A stretch of DNA of 64,000 nt from Micromonospora thermarum (GTDB taxonomy: Bacteria; Actinomycetota; Actinomycetes; Mycobacteriales; Micromonosporaceae), in NCBI RefSeq assembly GCF_012034245.1, contig NZ_JAATEO010000003.1, forward strand, positions 1 to 64,000, written 5' to 3'. The notes below the pieces were generated by a model. The model was not told where the DNA came from and did not search any database. It was given only the letters and a program-made list of their open reading frames with translations. Below are positions 1 to 8,376 of the stretch, in pieces; the stretch's first letter is position 1; every line of letters begins with the position of its first letter. The position numbers and the translations under genes were made by a program.

Positions 1-704
1 AAAAAAAGGGGGGACAGCGCCGGCGCGCTAGGAAAGGTGGACCAGCCCGGCGGAGGTGCTCGGGGGTCCGGGGATGTAACCGACCCGGGGCCCTGAACCA
101 TTCCGGCTCACCGCCAGCCCACACGGGGGCGGCTCAGGGATCCCGTCCGGGGGAGCTACCCCGTGCGGTCACGGCATGTACAACGACCCGACCCACCCAC
201 CGATTCCACGGCCAGAGTGGCCCCGACCACAGCACACCCGACCCCCAACCGGACGGGGCGCCCAGCGCAGCCCAGCCCCGAACCGGACATCCCACCCAGA
301 CGGCGCGGACGTCACCACGAGGCATGAGCGGACGCTCGGAGCTGGAGCGGAAACGGCAACCCTGAAGAGGTCAGACGTCCCACGATCTCGGAGTTACGGC
401 CCGCCACCTGGCCAGCCGCTGGCGTCCGGCCACCGCCGGTGCCCGGTGATCTGGATTACGGCGTGCGGGGCAATACACCATGAATCCGGTCGAAAGCCCG
501 CCTTTCCCGGTCCCAGTCGGCGGACCTCTCGAGAGGTTGACGAGGTGATCCGACGTAGGCTCTCAAGTGAGAAACGACAGCGGCCGGACAACCACCACGG
601 TGGGGTACGGCGGTGCGCCGAGGAGGTCACGTGGCCGGGCAGGGCGAGGTCATGATCAGGTTTGGCGGCCCGGGTGACCGCGCCGACCGAAGCGAGGTGC
701 AGGC
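1..704. other. gene-free leader region upstream of korA
   Basis: I see no convincing gene here. A 159-codon open frame at 176-655 (+) is rich in Pro, Arg and His, lacks a good ribosome binding site and resembles no family I recognise. The minus-strand frames have the same low-information composition. The last few tens of bases carry the korA ribosome binding site (GAGGTG near 693-698), so the korA promoter probably lies in the right half. No tRNA, rRNA or strong inverted repeat was recognised. Confidence 0.6.
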
Positions 705-2552
705 GTGACCAAGCAGATCCGTCAACTGGACCGGGTGGTCATCCGGTTCGCCGGGGACTCCGGCGACGGCATGCAGCTGACCGGTGACCGGTTCACCTCG
801 GAGACGGCCCAGCTCGGCAACGACATCTCCACGTTGCCCAACTTCCCGGCCGAGATCCGCGCCCCCGCCGGCACCCTCCCGGGCGTGTCGAGCTTCCAGG
901 TGCACTTCGCCGACTACGACATCCTGACCCCCGGCGACGCGCCGAACGTGCTGGTCGCGATGAACCCGGCGGCGCTCAAGGCCAACCTGACCGACCTGCC
1001 GCGCGGGGCGGACATCATCGTCAACACCGACGAGTTCACCAAGCGCAACCTGGCCAAGGTCGGCTACCAGACCAACCCGCTCGAGGACGACTCGCTCGCC
1101 GGGTACGTGGTGCACCCGGTGGCGCTGACCTCGATGACCATCGGGGCGCTCGCCACGCACGAGGTGTCCAAGAAGGACGCCGAGCGGGCCAAGAACATGT
1201 TCGCGCTGGGCCTGTTGAGCTGGATGTACTCCCGGCCGTACGAGTCGACGCTGCGGTTCCTGGAGCGGAAGTTCGCGGCCCGGCCGGAGCTGGTCGCGGC
1301 GAACGTCGCCGCGTTCAAGGCCGGCTGGAACTTCGGCGAGACCACCGAGGACTTCGCGGTCCGGTACGAGGTCAAGCCGGCGAAGATGCAGCCGGGCACG
1401 TACCGGAACATCACCGGCAACATGGCCCTGTCCCTCGGGCTGGTGGCCGCCGGCGTCCGCTCGGGGCTGCCGGTGTTCCTCGGGGCGTACCCGATCACGC
1501 CGGCGTCGGACATCCTGCACGAGCTGAGCAAGCACAAGCGGTTCGGCGTGCTGACGATGCAGGCCGAGGACGAGATCGCCGCGGTCGGCGCGGCGCTGGG
1601 CGCCTCGTACGGCGGGGCGCTCGGCGTCACCACCACCAGCGGCCCCGGCGTGGCGCTGAAGAGCGAGACCATCTCCCTCGCCGTGGCGCTGGAGCTGCCG
1701 CTGGTCATCGTCGACGTGCAACGGGCCGGGCCGTCGACCGGTATGCCCACCAAGACCGAGCAGGCCGACCTCAACATGGCGCTCTACGGCCGGCACGGTG
1801 AGGCCCCGGTCGCGGTGATCGCGCCGAAGTCTCCCGCGGACTGCTTCCACGCGGCGCTGGAGGCGGCGCGGATCGCGCTGACCTACCGCACCCCCGTGAT
1901 CCTGCTGTCGGACAACTACGTCGCCAACGGTTCCGAGCCGTGGCTGCTGCCCGACGTCGAGTCACTGCCGGACCTGCGGGTCGAGTTCGCCACGCAGGCC
2001 AACGGCGAGGACGGCACCACCTTCCTGCCGTACCTCCGCGACCCGGAGACCCTGGCCCGGCCGTGGGCCATCCCGGGCACGCCGGGCCTGGAGCACCGGA
2101 TCGGCGGCCTGGAGAAGGCCGACAAGACCGGCGACATCTCGTACGACCCGGCGAACCACGACTTCATGGTGCGCACCCGTGCCGCCCGGATCGAGACGAT
2201 CCCGGTGCCGGACGTCGAGGTCGAGGACCCGGACGGTGACGCCCGGGTGCTCGTGCTCGGCTGGGGCTCGACGTACGGCCCGATCGGCGCGGCCTGCCGG
2301 GGCCTGCGCCAGCGGGGTCACTCCATCGCGCAGGCGCACCTGCGCCACCTCGCTCCGATGCCGGCGAACCTCGGCGAGGTGCTGCGCGCCTACGACCGGG
2401 TGGTCATCCCCGAGATGAACCTCGGCCAGCTCGCGCACGTGATCCGCGCCAAGTACCTGGTCGACGCGATCGGCTACAACCAGGTGCGCGGCCTGCCGTT
2501 CACGGCCAACGAGCTGGAGACGACGCTGGAAGAGGTCCTGAAGAATGTCTGA
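705..2552 (+). CDS. korA: 2-oxoacid (2-oxoglutarate):ferredoxin oxidoreductase, fused gamma/alpha subunit
   Basis: Encodes 615 residues, the usual size of the actinobacterial KorA in which the gamma domain (about residues 1-190, starting near RFAGDSGDGMQLTGDR) is fused to the alpha pyrimidine-binding domain (about 200-430, with GAYPITPASD and TTTSGPG) and a C-terminal domain. With KorB it oxidatively decarboxylates 2-oxoglutarate to succinyl-CoA, passing electrons to ferredoxin, in the cytoplasm as part of the TCA cycle. The GTG start at 705 is preceded by GAGGTG with about six bases spacing. Its 3' end overlaps korB by 8 bp, so the subunits are translationally coupled. Substrate (2-oxoglutarate rather than pyruvate) is inferred from the two-gene architecture. 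Confidence 0.93.
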   Translation: MTKQIRQLDRVVIRFAGDSGDGMQLTGDRFTSETAQLGNDISTLPNFPAEIRAPAGTLPGVSSFQVHFADYDILTPGDAPNVLVAMNPAALKANLTDLPRGADIIVNTDEFTKRNLAKVGYQTNPLEDDSLAGYVVHPVALTSMTIGALATHEVSKKDAERAKNMFALGLLSWMYSRPYESTLRFLERKFAARPELVAANVAAFKAGWNFGETTEDFAVRYEVKPAKMQPGTYRNITGNMALSLGLVAAGVRSGLPVFLGAYPITPASDILHELSKHKRFGVLTMQAEDEIAAVGAALGASYGGALGVTTTSGPGVALKSETISLAVALELPLVIVDVQRAGPSTGMPTKTEQADLNMALYGRHGEAPVAVIAPKSPADCFHAALEAARIALTYRTPVILLSDNYVANGSEPWLLPDVESLPDLRVEFATQANGEDGTTFLPYLRDPETLARPWAIPGTPGLEHRIGGLEKADKTGDISYDPANHDFMVRTRAARIETIPVPDVEVEDPDGDARVLVLGWGSTYGPIGAACRGLRQRGHSIAQAHLRHLAPMPANLGEVLRAYDRVVIPEMNLGQLAHVIRAKYLVDAIGYNQVRGLPFTANELETTLEEVLKNV

Positions 2553-3579
2553 GCCCGTCGCCCTCAAGCTCACCGCGAAGGACTTCAAGTCCGACCAGGA
2601 GGTGCGCTGGTGCCCCGGCTGCGGTGACTACGCGATCCTCGCGGCCGTCCAGGGCTTCATGCCGGAGCTGAACATCCCCCGCGAGCGGATCGTCTTCATC
2701 TCCGGGATTGGCTGCTCGTCGCGCTTCCCGTACTACATGAACACGTACGGCATGCACTCGATCCACGGCCGCGCCCCGGCGATCGCCACCGGCCTGTCCG
2801 CGACGCGTCCCGACCTGTCGGTCTGGGTGGTGACCGGTGACGGCGACGCGCTGTCGATCGGTGGCAACCACCTGATCCACGCCCTGCGCCGCAACGTCAA
2901 CCTCAAGATCCTGCTGTTCAACAACCGGATCTACGGCCTGACGAAGGGGCAGTACTCGCCGACGTCCGAGGTCGGCAAGATCACCAAGTCGACGCCGGTC
3001 GGCTCGGCCGACGCCCCGTTCAACCCGCTCTCGCTGGCGCTCGGCGCGGAGGCGACCTTCGTCGCCCGCACGATCGACTCCGACCGCAAGCACCTCCAGT
3101 CGGTGCTGCGGGCCGCCGCCGAGCACCAGGGCTCCGCGTTCGTGGAGATCTACCAGAACTGCAACATCTTCAACGACGGCGCCTTCGACCAGCTCAAGGA
3201 GCCGGCCACCCGGGACGACTACCTGATCCGGCTGGAGCACGGCCAGCCGATCACGTTCGGCAAGGACGGGCAGTTCTGCGTCGTCCACCCGCCCGGCGGC
3301 TTCGGCCTGGAGGTCCGCGAGACGGCGGCCACCCCGGCCGAGGAGATCGTCGTGCACGACGCCACGGTCGCCGACCCGGCGTACGCGTTCGCACTGTCCC
3401 GGCTGCCCGGCCTGGACCTGCGGAACACCCCGATCGGCGTGTTCCGCTCAGTCGGGCGCCCGTCCTACGACAGCGTGGTGCAGGGCCAGCTCGACGCCGC
3501 GCGGGCGAAGGTCACCGAGACGCCGGAGCAGCAGCTCGCCGGCCTCCTGGGCAGCGGCGACACCTGGACGATCATCTGA
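2545..3579 (+). CDS. korB: 2-oxoacid:ferredoxin oxidoreductase, beta (TPP-binding) subunit
   Basis: Encodes 344 residues with the family hallmarks: WCPGCGDYAIL near the N-terminus (Cys ligands of the [4Fe-4S] cluster region), ISGIGCSSRFPYY, and the thiamine-diphosphate motif GDGDALSIGGNH followed by NNRIYGLTKGQ. It is the catalytic TPP subunit that pairs with KorA. The ATG lies inside the end of korA (8-bp overlap), showing a two-gene operon. A long perfect hairpin follows 20 bases after the stop. Nothing unusual was noted; length and motifs are standard for the actinobacterial oxygen-tolerant enzyme. Confidence 0.94.
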   Translation: MSEPVALKLTAKDFKSDQEVRWCPGCGDYAILAAVQGFMPELNIPRERIVFISGIGCSSRFPYYMNTYGMHSIHGRAPAIATGLSATRPDLSVWVVTGDGDALSIGGNHLIHALRRNVNLKILLFNNRIYGLTKGQYSPTSEVGKITKSTPVGSADAPFNPLSLALGAEATFVARTIDSDRKHLQSVLRAAAEHQGSAFVEIYQNCNIFNDGAFDQLKEPATRDDYLIRLEHGQPITFGKDGQFCVVHPPGGFGLEVRETAATPAEEIVVHDATVADPAYAFALSRLPGLDLRNTPIGVFRSVGRPSYDSVVQGQLDAARAKVTETPEQQLAGLLGSGDTWTII

Positions 3580-3599
3580 CGCGTCGCCACTGACACGGA

Positions 3600-3635
3600 G
3601 AGGGCGGGCCGTTCCACAGGGAACGGCCCGCCCTC
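3600..3635. terminator. bidirectional terminator between korB and the azoreductase gene
   Basis: A perfect 16-bp inverted repeat, arms 3600-3615 and 3620-3635, with a 4-base loop (ACAG). The stem is GC-rich and begins 20 bases after the korB stop. It sits between two convergent genes, so it can serve both; there is no clear U-tract, as is common in actinobacteria. Confidence 0.85.
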
Positions 3636-3673
3636 TCGTCGTCTCGCCGGTCGACGCTGACCGACAAACGGTC

Positions 3674-4321
3674 TCAGGCCGCCGCCGACACCGGCGTCCA
3701 CAGTTCGTCGATCTCGCGCTCCGCGGTGGCGAGGCTCGCCTCGTGCAGCGGGATCAGCTCGGCCATCGCCGGGTTCACCGGGGCGAGGGTGAGCTCGGCG
3801 GTGATGAAGCGCGGCTCCAGGCCGGTCATCGAGATGCCGTGCGGGAGCCAGCGCTCGGCGTGGTCCCAGCCCTCCTTCGGAGTCCCGGCACCGTAGCCGC
3901 CACCCCGGCTGGCCAGCACGATGAACTCCCGCCCGCCCAGTAGGCCGGTGCCGTTGCCGGGGTCGTACGCGATGCCCGGCGCGATGAGGTGGTCGACCCA
4001 GGTCTTCACGCTGCTCGGTGCGCCGTAGTTGTAGAGCGGAAGCCCGAGCAGGACGGTGTCGGCCCGCTTGATCTCGTCCACCAACCGTTCGCTCAGCTCC
4101 CACGACGCGCGCTGTTCGGGGGTGTGGTGCTCTGCCGGCACCATCCGGGCCAGGCCACCGGCCTCGTCCAGGTGCGGCAGCGGCTGCCGGCCGAGATCCC
4201 GGTAGGTGACCGTGCCGTCGGGGTGCGCGGCCCGCCAGGCGGCGGCGGCGCGGGCGGTCAGTCGTCGGCTCACCGAGTGCTCTCCACGGATGCTCGAGTC
4301 GATGTGCAGCAGGTGCGGCAT
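3674..4321 (-). CDS. azoR: FMN-dependent NADH:quinone oxidoreductase / azoreductase (flavodoxin fold)
   Basis: Encodes 215 residues of the AzoR/NAD(P)H dehydrogenase (quinone) family. The N-terminal HLLHIDSSIRGEHSVSR is the FMN-phosphate binding loop after strand 1, and LLGLPLYNYGAPSSVKTWVDH and LASRGGGYG are the flavin contacts. It reduces quinones, azo compounds and similar electrophiles by two electrons in the cytoplasm. A GGAGG lies eight bases before the ATG on the minus strand, with a TATAAA-like -10 further upstream. It is divergent from a MarR regulator 84 bp away, the usual arrangement for an electrophile-inducible azoreductase. Confidence 0.88.
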   Translation of the reverse strand: MPHLLHIDSSIRGEHSVSRRLTARAAAAWRAAHPDGTVTYRDLGRQPLPHLDEAGGLARMVPAEHHTPEQRASWELSERLVDEIKRADTVLLGLPLYNYGAPSSVKTWVDHLIAPGIAYDPGNGTGLLGGREFIVLASRGGGYGAGTPKEGWDHAERWLPHGISMTGLEPRFITAELTLAPVNPAMAELIPLHEASLATAEREIDELWTPVSAAA

Positions 4322-4404
4322 TGGTTAATCCTCCACAGATCGTTTGCGATAGACCAACCATTTATAGCAGGCAGATCTTCCGTGATGCGGGTAAACTGGA
4401 TCAC
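4322..4404. promoter_or_regulatory. divergent promoter region, azoreductase / MarR regulator
   Basis: This 83-bp spacer holds both promoters. On the minus strand a TATAAA-type -10 (about 4360-4368) precedes a GGAGG ribosome binding site. On the plus strand TAAACT at 4392-4397 fits a TANNNT -10 and ends seven bases before the marR ATG (4405), which predicts a leaderless marR mRNA. I could not define a convincing operator dyad, although a MarR site is expected here. Confidence 0.5.
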
Positions 4405-4896
4405 ATGCCTGGCCAGCCGGTGGACCGCTCGGAGCGCCGTTCCGGGGCTCTTCTCGCCCACCTGTCCCGGCGGATCCGGTTGCGGGCGGAGTCGGTCCTG
4501 TCCCCGCTCGGCCTACGTCCCCGTCACCTGGTGGCGCTCACCGTGCTGCGGGAGGGCGGCGGCACCAGCCAGCAGGCCCTCGCCGGGACCCTGGAGATGG
4601 ACGGGACGAACGTCGTCGGGCTGCTGAACGAACTGGAGGCGGCGGGCCTGGTCGAGAGACGGCGTTCACCCGAGGACCGTCGACGACACGTCGTGGAGCT
4701 CACCACGACCGGGAAGGAACGCCTCTGCGAGGCTGAGTGTGCGCTGGCCGCCGCCGAGGACGAGGTCCTCGGTGCGCTGGACCCGGCCGAGCGCGACACG
4801 CTCTACGAGTTGCTCCGGCGTGCGGCCACCGGGACGGCGCCGGCCACCTGCACCGAAGCGATCAGCGAGCAGACCGGGGCCGCCGACGCCTGCTGA
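4405..4896 (+). CDS. MarR family transcriptional regulator
   Basis: Encodes 163 residues. A winged helix-turn-helix occupies about residues 45-110 (TSQQALAGTLEMDGTNVVGLLNELEAAGLVERR followed by the wing SPEDRRRHVVELT), flanked by dimerisation helices. I start at ATG 4405 rather than at an in-frame codon 84 bp upstream because that upstream codon overlaps the divergent azoreductase start and the 28 extra residues are not family-like. It very likely represses the divergent azoreductase gene and is released by a quinone or electrophile ligand; this is inferred from arrangement. Confidence 0.85.
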   Translation: MPGQPVDRSERRSGALLAHLSRRIRLRAESVLSPLGLRPRHLVALTVLREGGGTSQQALAGTLEMDGTNVVGLLNELEAAGLVERRRSPEDRRRHVVELTTTGKERLCEAECALAAAEDEVLGALDPAERDTLYELLRRAATGTAPATCTEAISEQTGAADAC

Positions 4897-4906
4897 CGCC
4901 GCCCGG

Positions 4907-5923
4907 TCAGGCGACCGGCGCGGTGGCGGTCGGGCGGTCGTCGCGGACGTGGACGAGCATGTCGCCGGTCTCGATCACCGCGCCCGCCTTGTCCGCCAGG
5001 GTGACCACCTTCCCCCGCCGGACCAGGGCGATGACCAGAGTGTCCAGCTCGCGCGGGGACTTGCCGACCTCGTGCCGCTCGGCGGACCGCATCGCCAGCG
5101 CCATGCCCTGGCCGGGCGTGAGCAGGTCCTCCACGACGTCGATCAGCGGGGGCGCCGAGGTGGACAGGCCCAGCAGCCGGCCGGCGGTCGCCGACGACAC
5201 GATCACGTGGTGGGCGCCGCTCTGCTTCAGCAGCGGGGCGTTCTCCGCCTCCCGGGCGGCGGCGATGATCCGTACCTGGCCGGCGGTGAGCTGCCGGACG
5301 GTCAGCGCCACCAGGACGGACGCGTCGTCGCTGTCGGTCGCGATGATCACCGCCTTGGCGGTGCGGACGTGCGCCTCGTTCAGGGTCGCGGAGCGCGTCG
5401 CCGACCCCTCGATCGCCACCAGGCCCGCCGACGTGGCCTGCCGGAGCGCGCCACCACTGCGCTCGACCACGATGATCCGGGACTTGTCGAACCCGTTCTC
5501 CAGCAGGGCGGAGACCGCACTGCGGCCCTTGGTGCCGTAGCCGCAGATGATGACGTGGTCCTTCACGGTTCTCCTCCACCGCGACAGGCGACGGCCGGTC
5601 CGGTACTGCTCGGTCAGGACTTCCAGGGTGGTGCCGACCAGGATGATCAGGAAGATCACCCGGGCGGGGGTGATGTAGAGGACGTTGATCAGCCGGGCGG
5701 ACTGGCTGACCGGGGTGATGTCGCCGTACCCGGTGGTGGAGAGGGAGACGACCACGTAGTAGAAGCAGTCGAGGAGGGTCAGACCGTCCTCGTTGCCGTC
5801 GCGGTACCCGTCCCGGTCGAACCAGACGACCGCCACGCTCGCGAGGACCAGGCCGAGGGCCCCGGCCAGCCGCAGGCTCAGCGCGCTCAGCGGGTCACGT
5901 CGTTGCGCCGGAAAGTGGATCAC
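4907..5923 (-). CDS. two-TM potassium channel with RCK (TrkA-N/TrkA-C) domain
   Basis: Encodes 338 residues: TM1 at about residues 12-32, a pore loop with the K+ selectivity filter TTGYGD, TM2, then a cytosolic RCK domain with the nucleotide-binding GYGTKG motif and a TrkA-C segment near the C-terminus (IETGDMLVHV). It should conduct K+ under control of a cytosolic ligand. I prefer the GTG at 5923 (AGGG upstream), which gives a GTGA overlap with the end of the TnpB frame. A GTG at 5983 would add 20 residues and overlap that frame by 64 bp. It is convergent with the marR gene 10 bp away. Confidence 0.85.
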   Translation of the reverse strand: MIHFPAQRRDPLSALSLRLAGALGLVLASVAVVWFDRDGYRDGNEDGLTLLDCFYYVVVSLSTTGYGDITPVSQSARLINVLYITPARVIFLIILVGTTLEVLTEQYRTGRRLSRWRRTVKDHVIICGYGTKGRSAVSALLENGFDKSRIIVVERSGGALRQATSAGLVAIEGSATRSATLNEAHVRTAKAVIIATDSDDASVLVALTVRQLTAGQVRIIAAAREAENAPLLKQSGAHHVIVSSATAGRLLGLSTSAPPLIDVVEDLLTPGQGMALAMRSAERHEVGKSPRELDTLVIALVRRGKVVTLADKAGAVIETGDMLVHVRDDRPTATAPVA

Positions 5924-7401
5924 CGTTCGCCCTGCCCGGACTCCGCTGTCGCCTGCACGTCCACAACATAGTGCGGTGTCCACGAACGTTCACCGGGGGC
6001 CCGGCGATTGTCGTGGATCCTCGCCTTTCGGGCGAGCGACTCCCCACCTGGCGGTGGGGCGGGCCTCCGCGGGCCAACTGATCCTCGCGCCGTCCGGGGT
6101 GGGCGGCGGGGATCACGCCGGGACCGGCCGGCGCCGGGCAGGTGCCGGCCGGCTCGACGGTGCGTGACCACCTCCGGCAGCACAACGGCTGTCGGGGTGG
6201 TGGGGCCGCCGCCCGGATTGCGGGTGGCGATGCTGGCGGCCGCGACGAGGTCGCGGTGCCCGGAGAAGTGGCAATGTGGGCAGGACAGGCTCCGCCCGCG
6301 CGGCTTCGGGACCCGTCGGTGACAGGCGGGGCACGTCGAGGAGGTGCCCCGCTCGTCGACCAAGCGGATGGTGATGCCGGCCAGGGTGGCCTTGTCGGTG
6401 AGGACCTGCAGGAGCCGGCCGATCTGCCATTGCCGCAGCCGCAGGTTATGCCGCCGCCCCGCCGGCAGGTTGAGCACGCCGCGGGGGTCGCCGACCTTCA
6501 GCACCCCGACCCGTTGCCGGACTGCCCAGGACACGACGGTGGCCGCGGCTTCGTGTTGGGCCTGACGGACCCTACGCCCATGCCGGGCCTCCACCCGACG
6601 GGCGCGGCGACGATAGTGGCGCCACCGCCGCGACCCCCGCTGGCCGGGTTGCGGGGCGCGGCGGGCGGCAGCCCGGCGACGGGCCTTCGTGTCGGCGAGA
6701 TGCATCCGATGCTCGGCGCGGATCGCCCGGCCGGACACCAACAGCGCTTCTCCGCCGGGGCCGACCACCGCGTACGGGTGGATCACACCGAGATCCACTC
6801 CCGCCACCCGCTCCGGATCCGGCCCCTCACCGGGCGGGTAGGACGCGACCGGCACCTCGGCGGTCACATCCAGGAATAACCGGCCACCCTCACACAAAAG
6901 AGTGACCGACCGGACCTGCTCCAGCGGGTACGGCAGATCGCGGACCAACCGCATCCACAACGGCCGGCCACCTCTGGCAGTCGGGAGGCGCACCCGGCGT
7001 CCATCGACGGCGAAGGTGCCGTGATACCAGCGCACCGGCAGCAACCTGCGCCGGCGACGCGGGAACCCCGCCGACAAGTCACCGCTTTTGCGGCGCTTCG
7101 CCGCCGCGAACCACGCATCCGAGAACCGGCGCAGCACAGACCGGGCGCCCGTCGTGTCCAGATCCCCGAACGTGCCCGGCCCCGACGCCGCCAACTCCCG
7201 GCACAACTCCTGATAGCCTACCAGCGGAGCGTCATTACGGCGGCGCCGCCACGCGTTGACCTCTAACACGCAGGCCCACACGTCACCAGCCGAGCGCAGC
7301 AGCCCGAAGCAACGCCGCCGCTGCCCAGACGTCACTCTCAGTGCAACGCGGGCAGTGCGGTGCACGATCCGTGGCGCGGCCGCATCCGAACGACGGGGCA
7401 T
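5920..7401 (-). CDS. tnpB: TnpB-family RNA-guided nuclease / IS605-type OrfB, RuvC-II site altered
   Basis: Encodes 493 residues. Residues 1-190 are the basic recognition part. The RuvC-like nuclease follows: D203 in GVDLGVIHPY (RuvC-I), and a region VGVLKVGDPRGV where G304-D305 stands where TnpB usually has the catalytic Glu. A zinc ribbon has C357/C360 and C374/C377, and D384 lies in GHRDLVAA (RuvC-III). E350 in VDERGTSSTC could be a displaced catalytic Glu. No TnpA transposase is adjacent, so this is an IS1341-like solitary element or a domesticated copy. The last ~90 residues are low-complexity and run through two hairpins typical of the guide-RNA scaffold. The frame ends in a GTGA overlap with the K+ channel. 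Confidence 0.8.
   Translation of the reverse strand: MPRRSDAAAPRIVHRTARVALRVTSGQRRRCFGLLRSAGDVWACVLEVNAWRRRRNDAPLVGYQELCRELAASGPGTFGDLDTTGARSVLRRFSDAWFAAAKRRKSGDLSAGFPRRRRRLLPVRWYHGTFAVDGRRVRLPTARGGRPLWMRLVRDLPYPLEQVRSVTLLCEGGRLFLDVTAEVPVASYPPGEGPDPERVAGVDLGVIHPYAVVGPGGEALLVSGRAIRAEHRMHLADTKARRRAAARRAPQPGQRGSRRWRHYRRRARRVEARHGRRVRQAQHEAAATVVSWAVRQRVGVLKVGDPRGVLNLPAGRRHNLRLRQWQIGRLLQVLTDKATLAGITIRLVDERGTSSTCPACHRRVPKPRGRSLSCPHCHFSGHRDLVAAASIATRNPGGGPTTPTAVVLPEVVTHRRAGRHLPGAGRSRRDPRRPPRTARGSVGPRRPAPPPGGESLARKARIHDNRRAPGERSWTPHYVVDVQATAESGQGER
6011..6062 (-). ncRNA. candidate TnpB guide RNA (omega RNA/reRNA) scaffold end
   Basis: Two adjacent hairpins on the tnpB strand near its 3' end. One is a 7-bp stem (6053-6059 with 6042-6048, loop 6049-6052). 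The other, downstream, is a 6-bp stem (6031-6036 with 6020-6025, 5-base loop). TnpB guide RNAs are known to overlap the 3' part of tnpB and the right end of the element, and these hairpins sit in that position. The guide segment would follow downstream of about 6011, but the exact right end cannot be fixed by eye. Confidence 0.45.
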
Positions 7402-7585
7402 GAGCCCAAGTCAACACGACTCCTGCGACACTTTCACCACGGCCATCAGGCCGGCGAACGTTAGTGGACAGCGCGAAAGCGGGTACGCGGTGATCCGCAC
7501 GCCGGGGCGGTGGGACGTCGCCGAGCCGGCCGGCCGGGCATGATGGGGGTGTCCCCGGACGACGACCGCGAGAGCGAGGCGGAGC

Positions 7586-8203
7586 ATGTCGTTGCTGCGA
7601 CGAGTGATCGGCGGCGTGCTGCGCCGGCTGCGCCAGCGGCAGGGCCGCACCCTGCGCGACGTGGCCCAGGCAGCCGGGGTCTCCATGCCGTACCTGTCGG
7701 AGATCGAGCGCGGGCGCAAGGAGGCGTCGTCCGAGGTGCTCGCGGCGATCTGCCGGGCGCTGGGAATCCGCCTGTCCGACCTGCTGGAGGAGGCCCGCGA
7801 CGACTTGCGTCGCGTGGAGCGGCACGAGCCGGTGGGGTCCGCGCCCGCCCGGTTCGACCGGGTGCCGCTCTCGCGTGCCGAGTCCGCCGGCCCGCGCGTG
7901 CGGATCGGGTTCCATGCCGACGGCCCGGCGGCGTACGCGGCCCGCCCGGTGACCGCGGGCGTCGTCCTCCCCCTCCCGGCGAGGTCTCCCGAGCGGCTGC
8001 TCCACGTCGCCGGGACTCCCGGCACGATCGGGCCCGACCTCGCCGGCGGGCTGGCGGGCTGGGCCGGCACACCGCTCACCACGTCCGGGCTGCGGGTCCG
8101 GTTGATCCCCTCCGCGCCGACCGGCCGCCCCGGTGCGCGTACCGCCAGGATGCTGGCGCGACGGCGGGCCCGGACGGGCCGGCGCCGGCTCGCCGCACGA
8201 TAG
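7586..8203 (+). CDS. ClgR/PopR-like XRE-family regulator of Clp protease genes
   Basis: Encodes 205 residues. The first ~75 residues ([20 protein letters not shown], then [20 protein letters not shown] and [17 protein letters not shown]) match the ClgR/PopR HTH closely. The remaining 130 residues are Arg/Pro/Ala-rich and unlike the short tail of typical ClgR proteins. It sits 173 bp upstream of a clpP paralogue in the same orientation, so it is probably its local activator. The C-terminus ends LAAR; ClgR and PopR of Streptomyces carry a C-terminal AA degradation tag, so the extra Arg is notable. A GCGG-N4-CCGC dyad lies upstream at 7487-7498. Confidence 0.78.
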   Translation: MSLLRRVIGGVLRRLRQRQGRTLRDVAQAAGVSMPYLSEIERGRKEASSEVLAAICRALGIRLSDLLEEARDDLRRVERHEPVGSAPARFDRVPLSRAESAGPRVRIGFHADGPAAYAARPVTAGVVLPLPARSPERLLHVAGTPGTIGPDLAGGLAGWAGTPLTTSGLRVRLIPSAPTGRPGARTARMLARRRARTGRRRLAAR

Positions 8204-8376
8204 CGCCGCGCCGAGTCCCGGCGCGGCGGGTCGTGACACCGACCGGGGCCGCTCTGCCCTGGGCCGATCTGCCGCCGGCAGAAACGTTGGGAGCCCGACC
8301 ACCAGCCCGCGCAGGCTGGAAGCGCCGGTCCCCCGGGCGGTGCGGTCGCCCGCCGGCACGGTGGAGGTCGCACGTG

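Noticed and set aside
176..655. 159-codon open frame upstream of korA
   Set aside because: Pro/Arg/His-rich, no ribosome binding site and no family resemblance; high-GC DNA gives many such frames.
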